The position numbers and the translations under genes are program-made. This document shows, piece after piece, positions 1 to 11,370 of a stretch of DNA of 64,000 nucleotides. Source of the DNA: Symbiodinium natans (Eukaryota; Sar; Dinophyceae; Suessiales; Symbiodiniaceae); contig CAJNDS010002135.1 of the NCBI GenBank assembly GCA_905221605.1, forward strand, positions 997,001 to 1,061,000, written 5' to 3'. The notes beneath the pieces were generated by a model. That model made no database searches. It was not told the origin of the DNA and saw only the letters and a program-made list of their open reading frames with translations. Numbering within the stretch: position 1 is the stretch's first letter; each line of letters begins with the position of its first letter.

Positions 1-846
1 CTCTTGGTAGAGGAGAGCAGCTGTTGAACACGGTTGCCTAAATCCTAGGCACAAAACTCCAAACCTTCAAAGAACGGCTAGGGACAGTTAGGGTTAGGGT
101 CAAGGGCTAAGGGTTTAGGAAAGGGAGCACCTTTGATTGATGGGCTATGGGAGAACTTAAGAGAGGCCGAAAGACGTTTCCGAAATGCGCTAAGGTTACT
201 CCTTAATCACGTAGATTCTAGGCCTTCAACCTATTTCCGGGTTGTATAGAGCCAGGGGACTCCCAAATACATAACTCTCAAAGCTTATAAGCCCTAAGCG
301 ACACGCTACCCGCTAGGACACTAGCCCGGAAACCACGATCACAGCCGTCGTAGTTTGCTTAGGCTATGCGGATGGGCGGCCACCGCCACATCACAGCTTC
401 CTGACAGGCGTTGACATGTGCTGGTCGAGTTTTTTGAGGACTTGGGCTGTAATTAGCACGGATTTAGCCTTTAGGGTTCGTAGGGCGTGTGCCTGCACTG
501 TTATGAGTGCCTAAGCCCTCAAAACATGTAGAATCATGGCCCTTTTGCGGCTTTTGGGCTACATTTTACATACTCTGGCAGTCCAGGTAGAACAAACATG
601 CTGGCAATTTGGTATATACATTTATGTAGAGGCTCTTGTTGCCTAAAGATTACTCGTAGTTTGAACAGATTTTAAGGTTCTATTGGCCCGATACTTAACC
701 CTCTACAACCACATTAACCCCTAGATATTTCAACAAGCTTTAGGGCACCTGAGCACCTGCAAACCATCCTTGCCCAAGGACTAAACGTCTCAACCCTGAA
801 CATCCAACAAGCCCAACAAGCCCTGGCTCCATGTGCCTTGAAGGGA

Positions 847-898
847 ATACTTGGGCCTTAAAAGTACCTCCTATATAGGGACTTTGGGGCCCAAGTAT
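847..898. repeat. small hairpin, MITE-like
   Basis: An 11-bp perfect terminal inverted repeat (ATACTTGGGCC at 847-857, complement at 888-898) encloses a 30-bp loop. It is one of many hairpins in the non-coding parts of the window. Confidence 0.5.
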
Positions 899-2055
899 AT
901 AATAATGAGGTACATGGACCCTTAGGGAAGGTTCAGGGTTCAGGGCTGAGAAGTTGAACAAACGCCAGAATTTGGGGGTTTTGGGGCTTCGGGTCTGGGG
1001 CCAAGTTCCTGGCTTCCTGCCTGCAACCCTCAGGCCTGAAAGCCCGTAAGGGTGCTAAATAGGCGTAATCTCGGGGTAACTTCGGCCCCTAAGCCCCAAA
1101 CCCTAAACCCGAAACTCTCAGGTATATAAAGACAATAGAAGGGGTCCACAATGGCTGTTTAGGGTAATAGGTTTGAGGGTCCCTGGAAAAGTTTTCTTGG
1201 ATGTTCACTGGTACTTCTACAACCCCAATGATATCTGCACTTAAAAGCCCCCTAAGTCCTCCTAAGTAGGTTATAAGTACAGTTGGAATTAGGGGTAGAA
1301 GTACCCATGAACCTCCCAGCAGGGACCTTTCGAGTAGCCCCTATAGCTGTTGGTTGGCATAGTTCATTACACATCAGGGTTTAGGGTGTCGGGTTGAGGG
1401 TTGCCATTTTCTTTGGGGGGGGATGGGGGTTTAGGGTTTAGGGCTTACAGGGCTTACAGGGCTTAGAGCTTTGGGCTGGGGTTTTGGACAAAGGGTTGCG
1501 ACTTTGTTGGCCGGGGGAGCTCCTGTGAGTCACTATGCCCTAAAATCTAAAACTATGAGCCGCCCACAAGCCCTGACGCCTACAAGCTGTCCTGTGGCCG
1601 CCAGTCGACATGCCTTCGCATTGGCAGCTGGCAAACTGGAGGACGGCGCTTTTGCATGTGAATGCTGCAGTCTAGGATTTAGAGTGCATTCCAGGGATGA
1701 AGTTCTGGTTCCTTCGTCCTGGTTCCTTTTTTCGGGTTACGATCTAGTTTAAGGACAGTATCGTTCATAGAGTCGGGTCTCCATTTTTCCAGTAGCGTCG
1801 CATCTAGGCTAGGCATGTTCGGTTCATTTGGTTTCGTTTCGGTTCGGTGGCTTCTGCAGGAACTGATTGCGGGGTGCATCTTAGGGTTTAGGGCTCCGGC
1901 GTTTCCGGTTCGCCTCCGGGTCCTGGCTGGAAGTGTTCGCGCAGTTCGGTTCGCGGTTCGTGGTTCGGTTTTTTGTCTTTCTTGCTCACTAAACCCTACA
2001 CGAAGCCTGCTTTCAAGACATTCTCAGCTCGAAGTAGTCCTGGGTTTTGGGTTTA

Positions 2056-2118
2056 TTAAACCCTAAACCCTAAACCCTAAACCCTAAACCCTAAACCCTA
2101 AACCCTAAACCCTAAACC
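2056..2118. repeat. CCCTAAA telomere-like array
   Basis: Head-to-tail perfect CCCTAAA heptamers directly after TTTATTAAA. It is the first long interstitial array in the window. Confidence 0.95.
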
Positions 2119-2654
2119 CAAACCCTAAGCCCTAAACCCTATTAGTAAGGTTGGTGGTTAGGGTGATCACATGAGTGGTTGGCTCCTACACTCCGAGACG
2201 CATGGGGTTGACCCCTGATTAACCTTCAAACTCCAAAATATGCAAAATAAGGGTTTAGGGTTTAGGGTTGTTTATGGTTTTGTGCTACTTTTTGCACATG
2301 CTTCGCGGTCCGGGTAACCGGAAACCTCAAGCAGGACTTGCAGCTCAGGGGATGCCTCCATATAAATATTGGTGAGTGAACGGTAAGGGGGGGGGTGCTT
2401 TGTATTAAAGATGCTACTTCATATCCTGAACCCGCATATCCAAAGATCGCAGAAAGGTTCCTCCACAAGAACGGCGCTTAGAGACATAGGGCTTTACAAG
2501 GAACACTACGAGCCCTTGACAGTGTGAAAGCCCTACCCCACCCCCCCACCCCCAAACCCGAAGCCCTAAACCCTAAACCCTAATCCTAAACCCTAAATCC
2601 TAAACCCTAAACCCTAAACCCTCCCACGAAGCCTTCACCCACCAAGTTCCTAAG

Positions 2655-2729
2655 CCCTGGAGGCCTCCACGTCGGCCCCCCTTGGCACCGGCCGACTTGG
2701 ATGTTCTGGGGCCGCGTATGGAGGCTCGG
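2655..2729 (+). CDS. possible exon, 25 codons
   Basis: Open in phase 0 from a CCTAAG acceptor to a GTCAGC donor, reading PADLDVLGPRMEAR at its 3' end. It lies between telomere-like tracts. The acceptor is weak and no phase check with a sure neighbour is possible, so this is tentative. Confidence 0.3.
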
Positions 2730-2784
2730 GTCAGCAGTTTTAAGAGGGTTTTAGGGTTTTCAGGTTTTTGGGTTTTTTTTTTGT

Positions 2785-2803
2785 GGGGGGGGGGGGGGGG
2801 GGG
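2785..2803 (+). repeat. poly-G run
   Basis: Uninterrupted G tract inside a G-rich TTTGGGG-like segment. Similar homopolymers occur near 4267, 5790, 24205-24252, 53573, 56108, 56459, 62720, 62760 and 63830. Confidence 0.9.
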
Positions 2804-3180
2804 TTTGGGTGGTTTTGGGGGGGTTTGGGGTTTTGGGGGCTTTGGAGGTTGGGGGGGTAGGGTTTGAGGTGAGGGTTTGGGTCCGGGTTTAGGTACAGGC
2901 TGGGCATTCGTGGATGAGTCTGGGTCCAAACGCCCTTAGCCACTCACCCTGCCAACTGCGCCTATTCCAGCCCAAGCCCTTAAATCCAAACCCCCCCGGG
3001 CCTAAGCTCCGCACGCCCTAAACACCCAGCCTCTCACCCCAAATCCCATACCCTAGACCCCAAACCCTAAAACTCCTAACTTCTCAAACCCCAAACCCTA
3101 ATCCCTAAACCCTAAACCCTAAACCCTAAACCCTAAACCACCCGAATTAGACCCTAGAAGCCCGAAACTTGGGCATGCTC

Positions 3181-3270
3181 CCCCATATAGTAACAGTCCT
3201 TAATAGGGCTTATCATAAGGGGGGGTACTAGAATCCCTATTAAGGATTGTTGTTTTTTGGGGAACATCCC
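3181..3270. mobile_element. hairpin element, AACAGTCCTTAATAGGG family
   Basis: The left arm (CATATAGTAACAGTCC...) and right arm (ATCCCTATTAAGGATTG...) pair over about 25 bp with few mismatches. Relatives at 55656-55719 and 63511-63575 share the CTTATACTAACAGTCC terminal sequence, so this is a dispersed non-autonomous family with three copies here. Confidence 0.6.
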
Positions 3271-3368
3271 AAACCCTATACACACTCACTCCAAACCCCA
3301 ACCCCCAACCCCTAAACCCTAAACCCTAAACCCTAAACCCCGGGAGGGGCCTGCGGATTCCTGGGCAG

Positions 3369-3409
3369 AGATGTGGCTGGCGCCGCCGGGGGCGGCTTGG
3401 AATGCAACA
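3369..3409 (+). CDS. possible exon ending at a GC donor
   Basis: A G/C-rich island after a CTGGGCAG acceptor. It ends AATGCAACA before GCCCTAAACC, which gives a GC rather than GT donor, as at 59431. At least two frames are open (one reads DVAGAAGGGLECN), so the frame is unresolved. Confidence 0.25.
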
Positions 3410-3594
3410 GCCCTAAACCCTAAACCCTAAACCCCAAACCCTAAACCCCAAACCCCAAACCCCAAACCCAAACCCTAAACCCTAAAGCCCAACCCTAAGG
3501 GTTGGGCTTCAACCGTAAGCCGTAAGCCCTGTTCGGCAGTCTAGGGCCTCTAGATTTTTTGTTGGACATGGGTTTGTTCGAAACCCGAAACCCG

Positions 3595-3715
3595 AAACCC
3601 GAAACCCGAAACCCTAAACCCTAAACCCTAAACCCTAAACCACCCTAAACCACCCTAAACCCTAACCCCCAACCCCTAACACTAAACCCTAAACCCTAAA
3701 CCCTAAACCCTAACT
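3595..3715. repeat. CCCGAAA and CCCTAAA variant arrays
   Basis: Tandem CCCGAAA units change into CCCTAAA units with interspersed CACCCTAAAC variants. They lie just upstream of the candidate exon at 3727. Confidence 0.9.
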
Positions 3716-3726
3716 CCCCACAACAG

Positions 3727-3842
3727 TCCGGCAAGCAACCCTCTGGTTTGCAAATGGGGCCTACCTTGCAGGCGACCTTTCGCATGCATCAGCTCCGCGA
3801 GCAGACGCACCTTTTTGCCGGACCCCTGGGGCCTCTTTTAGG
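3727..3842 (+). CDS. candidate exon, two open frames
   Basis: It lies between a CCACAACAG acceptor and the donor GTTTTAGGG. In phase 0 it reads SGKQPSGLQMGPTLQ then ATFRMHQLREQTHLF and leaves two bases, which fits the 1-base start of the next candidate. A second frame (FANGAYLAGDLSHASAPRAD) is also open. It is probably coding, but the frame is uncertain. Confidence 0.4.
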
Positions 3843-4447
3843 GTTTTAGGGTGTGTGGGGTTTAGGGTTTAGGGTTTAGGGCTTGGGTTTGGTTTATGGT
3901 GTACGTAAACATTTTTCGGTCTGCAAGAATTCGGGTTTAGGGGCTTGGGTTCAGGGTTTAGGGTGGTTGAGGGTTGAGGGTTAAAGTTTTGCCATACTGA
4001 GCTGCTGACGAAATCGGCCTTCTAAGGAGAACAAGAAGATGAAGAACAGTGGGCTGAGCTGTACCTATCGTCTCTAGCCTCTTCCTGAAGCAACGAATCC
4101 GGGATGCAGCCATGTACATCTTTATACAATCTTTCTTTGTACCTATTTTTGCACATGTTTGGTGTTACTCGATTCAGATTGCTGTTTGTGGTGTTCTTGT
4201 TTCAAAACCTTAGTAGCACAGGAAGGTCCCCGGAGAAAGGGTTTGAGGATGCAAATCATGGGCGGGGGGGGGGGGGGTACCGTACTTTTCGACGGCTAGA
4301 TTTTATGGCTTTGGTGTTTCTTTTTTTTTTTTTGGGGGGGTGGGGGGGGGTTGGGGGTAACATTAGCTACATCTGAACTAACCTCCCCAGGCCCCACCCT
4401 AAACCTTAAACCCTAGGCCAGAAATCGCTGAGGTTGCCGTCCTCCAG

Positions 4448-4513
4448 GGCGCCTTGTGCGCAGCGGTCTGCGGGGAAGAGTCCTCCCAGGCACTTTGCCA
4501 GGCCGGCATTTAG
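4448..4513 (+). CDS. candidate exon
   Basis: TCCTCCAG acceptor and TAG|GTCTTAG donor. With one leading base it reads APCAQRSAGKSPPRHFARPAF and leaves two bases, consistent with its neighbours at 3727 and 4967. The phase-0 frame (GALCAAVCGEESSQALCQAG) is also open but would put a stop at the donor. Confidence 0.35.
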   Translation, partial: GALCAAVCGEESSQALCQAGI

Positions 4514-4966
4514 GTCTTAGTGGGGTGTAGTAATTTAGGGTTTGGGGTTTAGGGCTTAGGGTTTAGGACGTAGGACGTAGGACTTAGGGCTTAGGGTTAA
4601 GGGCTTAGGGTTTACAATTTTGGGCTTTCAGGGTCTGGAATTTTGGGTTTAGGGCTTGCAGGGCTTTCAGGGTTTAGGGTTTAGGGCTTTCAGGGCTTTT
4701 GGGGCTTTCAGGGCTTGTTCAGGGCTTTTAGGGCTTTCATGTTTTGATGGCTTTTAGGGTTTAGGGCTTTGAGGGCTTTGAGGGCTGTTAGGGTTTAGGG
4801 CTTTCAGGGCTTTTAGGGCTTAGGGTTTAGGGCTTTCAGGGTTTGGGGCGTTTAGGGTCTTAGGGTTTGGGGCTGTTAGGGTTTCGGGGCTTTAGTGTTT
4901 CTAGAGTTTGAACTTTTCGGGTTTAGGGCTGTAGGGCTTGAAATGCTTGTACCGATATGGTCCCAG

Positions 4967-5020
4967 AAGCGACCAAAAAAGCATGTCAAGCTCGAATCTC
5001 TGGGCGCTTCCAAACATTAG
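4967..5020 (+). CDS. candidate exon
   Basis: GGTCCCAG acceptor and GTTCCT donor. One leading base, 17 codons reading SDQKSMSSSNLWALPNI, then two bases. Phase agrees with the candidates on both sides. Confidence 0.35.
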   Translation, partial: KRPKKHVKLESLGASKH

Positions 5021-5161
5021 GTTCCTAAACCCCACATATGGCCGATTCCTCAAACGGATCCCCCCAAAAGGGCTTCGGGTTTTACGAGGGGCTGGAAGGG
5101 TTAAGTTTTTGGGAAACCCTAAACCCTAAACCCTAAACCCAAAAATTTTTGGCTGCCCCAG

Positions 5162-5198
5162 TATGGTAGAATCTTCCTTGGCTGGACCAGCAGCATGG
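5162..5198 (+). CDS. candidate exon
   Basis: TGCCCCAG acceptor and GTACCC donor. One leading base then MVESSLAGPAAW, ending on a codon boundary as the next exon requires. Confidence 0.4.
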
Positions 5199-5425
5199 GT
5201 ACCCTAGTTTTCGGTGCGGGGTTTAGGGTTTCGGGTTCAGGGTTCAGGTCTGATAAGTTTACAGGTCGTGCTATAGGGTGGGCAAGGTTTTAGGTAACGA
5301 CTCCAGGACGTCTATCGTTTATTTACTCTACACCCTACACCCTAAACCCTAAGCCCTTTAAACCCCAAACCCTAAACCCCAAACCCTAAACCCTAAACCC
5401 CATGATGAGTTCCAGTTGCATCCAG

Positions 5426-5465
5426 GCGGGCGTGACCTACGACCCCTCGCAGTCAGGCAGGGACA
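5426..5465 (+). CDS. exon AGVTYDPSQSGRD
   Basis: TGCATCCAG acceptor and GTTGCGG donor. Thirteen codons in phase 0 plus one base, which joins in frame to the exon at 6386. The island has ordinary codon-like composition and sits between telomere-like tracts. Confidence 0.5.
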
Positions 5466-5580
5466 GTTGCGGTTGTGCCGGCCCTAACTCACAAACCCCT
5501 CAAACCCTGCAAAACCCCTAAAGGGCTCTACGCTGGGCCCGACCATTTCGAGTTTGGGGGTCTAGGCTTTTGGTTGACCT

Positions 5581-5641
5581 GGGACTCTACTGCACCTGCA
5601 CCAGCTAAGGGAAATAGTAAACTCTAGGTAAGTAGAGTCCC
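5581..5641. repeat. small hairpin, MITE-like
   Basis: An 11-bp perfect inverted repeat (GGGACTCTACT at 5581-5591, complement at 5631-5641), with weaker pairing outside it. Confidence 0.45.
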
Positions 5642-6385
5642 GGGCAAGGTTGAGGGAGACATCCAGGGGTGTAGGAGTTAAGATGGCTTGGCCCTAGACC
5701 CCAAACCCTATCTCGACCATCGGACGCGTACTCGCAATCAAGGAGTTGAAGAACTTGCATATTGGAGTCTGGGCCTTGAGCGGGGCGGGGGGGGGGGGGG
5801 GGGGCGTCTAAGCCCCATACCCTAACCCGAAACCCTGAGCCCTAGACCCTAAACTAAACCACATGTTGGGACCCATTGTCTACTTTCGTAATTTATATTT
5901 TGTTATATTTTGGGTTTTCCCAAAATAGGGATCAGGGAGTTTAGGGTTCGGGGCTTAGGGCTTTAGAGTCTAAGGTTTAGGGTTGGGTTCTTTTGTCATG
6001 AGTCGTGATTTTTTGCGGGTGGCATTTAGGGTTTAGGCACAGACGCAGGGTTTAGGGTGTAGGGTTTAGGGTTCAGGGTTTATGGTTTAGGGTTTAGGGC
6101 TAGGGCACTGGAGACAGACAATAGTTACCCGTACGCCCCACTTCCTTCTGCCAGGGCTAGCGCATTCGCTTCCCCACTTCGTCACCCATCCTCAATCCCA
6201 GGAACGCTATAACCCTAAACTAAACCCTAAACCCTAAACCAAAGCCAAAATGACACATCCAACGACCTTGCACGATAATTTTCCGTATTGTTCCAGCCCT
6301 GTTTTTTCACCCTAAATCCCAGTTTTTTTTGCCTCAAGCCCTATAAACCTATGCCCTTTTTTCGCACCGTCCGCTCTCTGCGCAG

Positions 6386-6458
6386 CTTGGGACCCCTTCG
6401 GCAACGCCCCGCTCCCTGACGTGACTGTGGCCTCTGCGCCGGGCACACGGGATTTGAG
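6386..6458 (+). CDS. exon WDPFGNAPLPDVTVASAPGT
   Basis: CTCTGCGCAG acceptor and GAG|GTTTGGGG donor. Two leading bases, 23 codons beginning WDPFGNAPLPDVTVA, then AG. The other frames are stopped or poor. The trailing AG joins the leading G at 7056 to give Arg. The donor lies at the start of a TTTGGGG/TTTAGGG-rich intron. No family recognised. Confidence 0.7.
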
Positions 6459-7055
6459 GTTTGGGGTTAGGTTTTGGGGTTTAGGGTCTGGGGGTTGGGG
6501 TTTGGGGTTTGAGGTTTAGGGTTTAGGGTTTCGGGTTTGGGGTTTAGGGCTTAGTTAGTTAGGGTTCGGGCATACAGTTATGGGGCTGAAAAGGGTTCAG
6601 GGCTTAGGGTTCAGCATGTAGGGTTCAGGGACGGGCTTTGTTCTGAGCATTGCGAAGTTCTAGCGCTTTGAAGCCTGTAATTCAGAGACACGGACAAGTT
6701 TTACAGTGCTGCTTATGGCCTTTCAGAGGCTCACAGGAATGAACCTATCTGGACACCATAAGTTGTATTGTAAGGCTTTCGCAGGTGTTAGCCGGGCTCG
6801 GACGAGGAGCTACGCAAACCCAAAGCCCTCTATATCCTATACCCTGAGCCGTCAGCCGGATACCCCAAAGCCCTGAGCCCGTACCCTAATCCCTGGCACC
6901 TTTCCTGTAGAGGTCCCTAAGTCCTATGAATCCTATTCCTCCCTCCCTAACCCGGGTCCATACCCTGAGCTCTACGCCCCCAAACGCTTTGAGGGTTCAG
7001 GGTTTAGGGTCTCGGGTTTAGGGTTGAGGGTGGCTCTCTTGGGTAACTTGACTAG

Positions 7056-7404
7056 GATCCGCCGGGGCCGTCGTACCAGAGCATCAGCGCCCTGGAAGGT
7101 GCTCCACATACGCCAAAGAATCCATGTTGGACCTGCAGGGGCCCAGGAAACGGCCGAAGAGGAGCAGGCAAGCTACGACCCTGTGGTGGAGCCACCGGAA
7201 GGTTCGGCTGAGGAGGAGCAGCCAACCTTCGATCCCGAGGACGGCCCGACTGCCGGCACCGGCAGCCTCGACATGCTCCGCGGGGGCGCCCACATCCCGA
7301 TCCCGCACGGAGGAGCCGAGCTCCACCGGCATCCGAGCATGAGCCCAACAGCATCTCCAGCCAGGCCTCGCAGCGCTCTGCTTGCGGACCCTCAAAACCA
7401 TGTG
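7056..7404 (+). CDS. large exon with duplicated AEEEQ-DP motif
   Basis: 116 codons after one leading base, from a TTGACTAG acceptor to a GTG|GTGATT donor. The start is basic (IRRGRRTRASAPWK). It then becomes acidic with an internal repeat, AEEEQASYDPVVEPP and AEEEQPTFDPEDGP, followed by Pro/Ser/His-rich sequence. The repeat and the phase match on both sides argue that this is the true frame. No known domain is seen and it looks intrinsically disordered. A hairpin element begins about 10 bases after the donor. Confidence 0.7.
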
Positions 7405-7413
7405 GTGATTGAT

Positions 7414-7499
7414 TTCTCTAAATTCTGGTCCTTTTTGGGGTCTTTAGTATAAGGCCCCTCCTATTTAGGGTACCCAAAGAGGGACCCTAATTTAGAGAA
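7414..7499. mobile_element. MITE-like hairpin just inside an intron
   Basis: The arms TTCTCTAAATT..GGTCC..TTTGGG (7414-7440) and their complement (7472-7499) pair over about 26 bp. The element starts about 10 bases after the exon donor at 7405. Confidence 0.55.
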
Positions 7500-7859
7500 C
7501 TGACCATGTATACCCCCAATTAAACCCCCCCAAGCCCTAAACCCTAAAACCCAAATCTGAAACCCCTAAGCCCCAACAAACCCTGAACCCCAGACCCTAA
7601 ACACCTAAACCCTCATCAATAAACCCTAGACCCTAAACCCCCAAGTCCCCAAATCCCTCAAGCCCCCAATCTCCTTGCTGAAACCAGAAGTCCACACCTA
7701 AACCCTGAACCGTAAACCCGAAACCCTAAACCCTAAGCCCTACCTTACACCCTAAGCCCTACCTTAAACCCTAACCCCAAAGCCCCAAACCTTAAACCCA
7801 AAAACCCCGAACCCTGAACCCTAAGCCCGACCCCAAACCCTAAACCCTGAACCCTGCAG

Positions 7860-7931
7860 CAAAAAGGCACCTCTCCGCCGGGGATGCGCTCCTCGTTCCC
7901 AGGCGTCCCCCACGACCTCATGGGCAAAAGG
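7860..7931 (+). CDS. exon QKGTSPPGMRSSFPGV
   Basis: AACCCTGCAG acceptor and AGG|GTTCGT donor. It is exactly 24 codons in phase 0: QKGTSPPGMRSSFPGV then PHDLMGKR. It follows the previous exon without a phase break. The next exon I can support is 16.4 kb downstream. Confidence 0.7.
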
Positions 7932-8400
7932 GTTCGTTCTATGGGGTTTCAGGGAATTTCGGGCGTTTAGGGTGTTTAGGGTTGTTTAGGTTTTTTAGGG
8001 TTTTTAGGGTTGTTAAGGATTTTAGGGGTTTTTAGGCTTTTTAGGGCAACAGGGTCAGTCTTATCTGGGTTGTGCTTGGGTTTTTTGTTAATTTCCTTTC
8101 TTTCCTTCTAAGGGAACCTATTCATAGATAATTCTCAAAGGGTTTAAAGCACAACCCGGTTGTGTGGTTTTAGAGTTTAGGGGGTTTTGCGGGTTTTCTG
8201 GTTTTAAGTGTTTTTTGGTGTTTCAGAAGGTTTGGGGTCTTAAGAGTCTTAGGGTTTAGGGCTAAAAGGGTTAGTTTTACAGGGTTTTGGGGTGTTAGGG
8301 CTTAGGGATTTAGGGATTAGGGGTTTTAGGGTTTAAAGGCTGAAGGGTTAGGTTTATGTACGTAGGACCTTTAGGGTCTATTTGGCGCTGCGCTTGGCCT
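7932..8400. other. intron start: TTTAGGG-like tract and hairpin
   Basis: G-rich degenerate TTTAGGG repeats with a hairpin element at about 8064-8158. No exon seen. Confidence 0.6.
8064..8158. mobile_element. hairpin element, GGGTTGTGCTT family
   Basis: Termini GGGTTGTGCTT and AAAGCACAACCC are inverted. An internal CTAAGGGAACCTA and a CTCAAAGG segment are shared with the copy at 62639-62955, which carries extra inserted sequence. Confidence 0.55.
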
Positions 8401-10135
8401 CGACCTCAAGGATTTCCGGGATTTTATGTTTTAAGGATATTATGCATTTTAAAATAGAAGAAAATCCTTAAAATCCGTAAAAAATAAAATCCGAGGCGCC
8501 GAATTTGGTTTTAGGAGAAGCCCCAAACGATTTAAATTTTTAAAAGTCCTTAAAATCCATAAAAAAAAAATCAAAATATTTTTTTTAAGGATTTTAAGGA
8601 TTTTATTCGATTTTAAAATGCATAAAATCCTTAAAAAATAAATTCGGCCTCTGATTTTATTTTTTAAGGATTTTATGCATTTTAAGATAGAAGAAAATCC
8701 TTAAAATCCTTAAAAAATAAAATCCGAGGCCGAATTTGGTTTTAGGAGAAGCCCCAAACGATTTAAATTTTTAAAAATCCTTAAAATCCATAAAAAAATT
8801 AAATCAAAATAATTTATTTTTTTAAGGATTTTAAGGATTTTATTTGATTTTCAAATGCATAAAATCCTTAAAAAAAATAAGTTCGGCCTCTGATTTTATT
8901 GTTTAAGGATTTTATGCATTTTAAAATAGGAGAAAATCCTTAAAATCCTTAAAAAATAAAATCCGAGGCCGAATATTGTTTTAGGAGAAGCCCCAAACGA
9001 TTTAAATTTTTAAAAATCCTTAAAATCCATAAAAAATAAAATCAAAATAATTTATTTTTTTAAGGATTTTATGGATTTTATTCGATTTAAATTTTAAAAT
9101 GCATAAAATCCTTAAACAAATAAATTCGGCCTCTGATGTTATCTTTTAAGGATTTTATGCATTTTAAAATAGGAGAAAATCCTTAATAAAATCCTTAAAA
9201 AAATAAAATCAGAGGCCGAATTTGTTTTTTAAGGATTTTCTGCATTTGAAAATCGAATAAAATCCATAAAATCCTTAAAAAAATAAATTATTTTGATTTT
9301 ATTTTTTATGGATTTTAAGGATTTTTAAAAATTTAAATCGTTTGGGGCTTCTCCTAAAACCAAATTCGGCCTGGGATTTTATTTTTAAGGATTTTAAGGG
9401 TTTTCTCCTATTTTAAAATGCGTAAAATCCTTAAAAAATAAAATCAGAGGCCGAATTTATTTTTTAAGGACTTTATGCATTTTAAAATCGAATAAAATCC
9501 TTAAAATCCTTAAAAAATAAATTATTTTGATTTTATTTTTTATGGATTTTAAGGATTTTTAAAAATTTAAATCGTTTGGGGTTTCTCCTAAAACCAAATT
9601 CGGCCTCGGATTTTATTTTCTAAGGATTTTAAGGATTTTCTCCTATTTTAAAATGCATAAAATCCTTAAACAATAAAATCAGAGGCCGAATTTATGTTTT
9701 TTAGGATTTTATGCATTTGAAAATCAAATAAAATCCTTAAAATCCTTAAAAAACAAATTATTTTGATTTAATTTTTTATGGATTTTAAGGATTTTTAAAA
9801 ATTTAAATCGTTTGGGGCTTCTCCTAAAACCAAATTCGGCCTCGGATTTTATTTTTTAAGGATTTTAAGGATTTTCTTCTATTTTAAAATGCATAAAATC
9901 CTTAAAAAAATAAAATCAGAGGCCGAATTTATTTTTTAAGGATTTTATGCATTTTAAAATCGAATAAAATCCTTAAAATCCTTAAAAATAAATTATTTTG
10001 AATTTATTTTTTATGGATTTTAAGGATTTTTAAAAATTTAAATCGTTTGGGGCTTCTCCTAAAACCAAATTCGGCGCCTCGGATTTTATTTTTTACGGAT
10101 TTTAAGGATTTTCTTCTATTTTAAATCAAGCTCCT
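8401..10135. repeat. AT-rich 1.7-kb palindrome of about 235-bp units
   Basis: Units built from AAATCCTTAAAATCC and a conserved core (GGTTTTAGGAGAAGCCCC, about 8505, 8745, 8980) are followed by the same units inverted (about 9330, 9570, 9810, 10040). The outermost units of both arms alone carry GAGGCGCCGAA (8493-8503 and its complement at 10070-10080). This places the symmetry centre near 9287 and shows that the two arms are copies of each other. Each unit is itself full of short inverted repeats. No ORF of note. Confidence 0.9.
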
Positions 10136-10520
10136 AGGCGCCTAAGCGCCTACTTCTTCAACCCTTAAAACCTTAAACCAGTTCCTAAGTCCTAAGCTAC
10201 CCCCTGCACTAGTAGATCCTTAAACCCTAAGCTCCAAAGCTCCTAAGCTCCTCGGCGCCTACCCCCTAAACCCCTAAACCCCTAAACCCTTAAACCCTAA
10301 ACCCTAAGCTCCTGAGGTCCTAAGCACCTAAGTGCCTACCCCCTAAATCCTTAAACCCTCCTAAGCTCCTAAGCTCCTAAGCGCCTAAGCGCCTAAGCGC
10401 CTACCCTTAAACCTTAAATCAAACCCTATACTCCTAGGCTCCGAAATCCTTAAACCTAAACCCTAAACCCTAAACCCTAAGCTCCTAAGCTCCTAAGAGC
10501 CTCAGCGCCTACCCCCTAAC
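10136..10520. repeat. CGCCTAAG / CTCCTAAG octamer-like tracts
   Basis: Short runs of CGCCTAAG and CTCCTAAG alternate with CCCTAAA units. It appears to be a telomere-repeat derivative with its own locally amplified variants. Confidence 0.7.
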
Positions 10521-11245
10521 CCTGAGACCCCGGGACACCTTTTTAAATTTGAAAAATCCTTGCCTTCTTCTACGCTGAAATTTTTTCGGTTTTAAGGATG
10601 TTAAGAGATTTTAATATTTAAAAGGAGCTTTCGTTTTTGAGGTTGAGGGCACGCTAGGGCTGACAAAAACCCTATGCTAGGGTTTACAAAAAATTAAAAC
10701 CTTTTCGCTTGAACGTGTTTACAAACACACCTTCGTTTTCGAGGATGGGGGCACACCCAGGCTTACAAAAATCCCGTCGTTTTTGAAGTTTAGGACACAC
10801 TAGGGTTTACGCAAAAATGCAGGCGCACCAGGTTGATAAACAAACCTTTCGTTTTTTGATGTTGAGGACATATCAAGGTTCAAATCGAACCTTTTCGTTA
10901 AAGCAATGATGGTGCTTTAAGGTTTTGCAAAACAACAACGTCCCTTAACGTTGTTGCAGTCTTACTTTTTCAATGCTTCAAGATCTTTACCAGGCTACAA
11001 GAAGTGCATTTTTGTAAACAAATCGTATGATTGAGGTCTCTGGTCTCCACCCTACAGTTTAATATTTTGCGGTAACCATAACTAAAACTGTTTGCATCGT
11101 TCAGTTACAGTGATTGCGCCCAATGTGATATCTTGAGCCTCCCAAATATTATGAAAAAATGAAGACCTGAATTCAAAATACTATAAAAAATGAAGACCTG
11201 AATTCAATTATTCAAAATGTTCAAATTATGGGCTCTCTAAAAGAC
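10521..11245. repeat. degenerate tandem repeat, then low-copy AT-rich DNA
   Basis: Between 10610 and 10900 a loosely repeated segment (CTTTCGTTTT-GAGG--GAGGGCACA--TAGGGTTTAC) recurs about every 60-80 bases with heavy divergence. 10900-11245 is AT-rich low-copy sequence with a duplicated AAAATGAAGACCTGAATTCAA. No gene seen. Confidence 0.5.
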
Positions 11246-11339
11246 TTAACACCCTTTAAATAGCTCAGTGTGGTTCTTTTATTCATCGTATCTCTCTCCA
11301 TCTTTTTCTCTTTCGCTCTCGCTTTCTCTCTGTCTCTCC

Positions 11340-11370
<31 letters not shown>

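Larger units (their letters stand above)
1..2654. other. gene-poor stretch with telomere-like islands
   Basis: I see no exon with both a convincing frame and splice sites here. The sequence is mostly low-copy, with scattered TTTAGGG/CCCTAAA units. The densest perfect CCCTAAA array is at about 2056-2118, with variants at 2560-2625. Small ORFs at 1471-1752 and 1815-2066 run into telomere-like repeat and look like chance frames. A small hairpin lies at 847-898. Confidence 0.6.

Noticed and set aside
1471-2066. ORFs of 83 and 93 codons near the left edge
   Set aside because: They begin or end in telomere-like sequence, and have no splice-site or domain support.
2056-2118. CRISPR-like regular repeats
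   Set aside because: Units are contiguous heptamers without unique spacers, in eukaryotic-type sequence.
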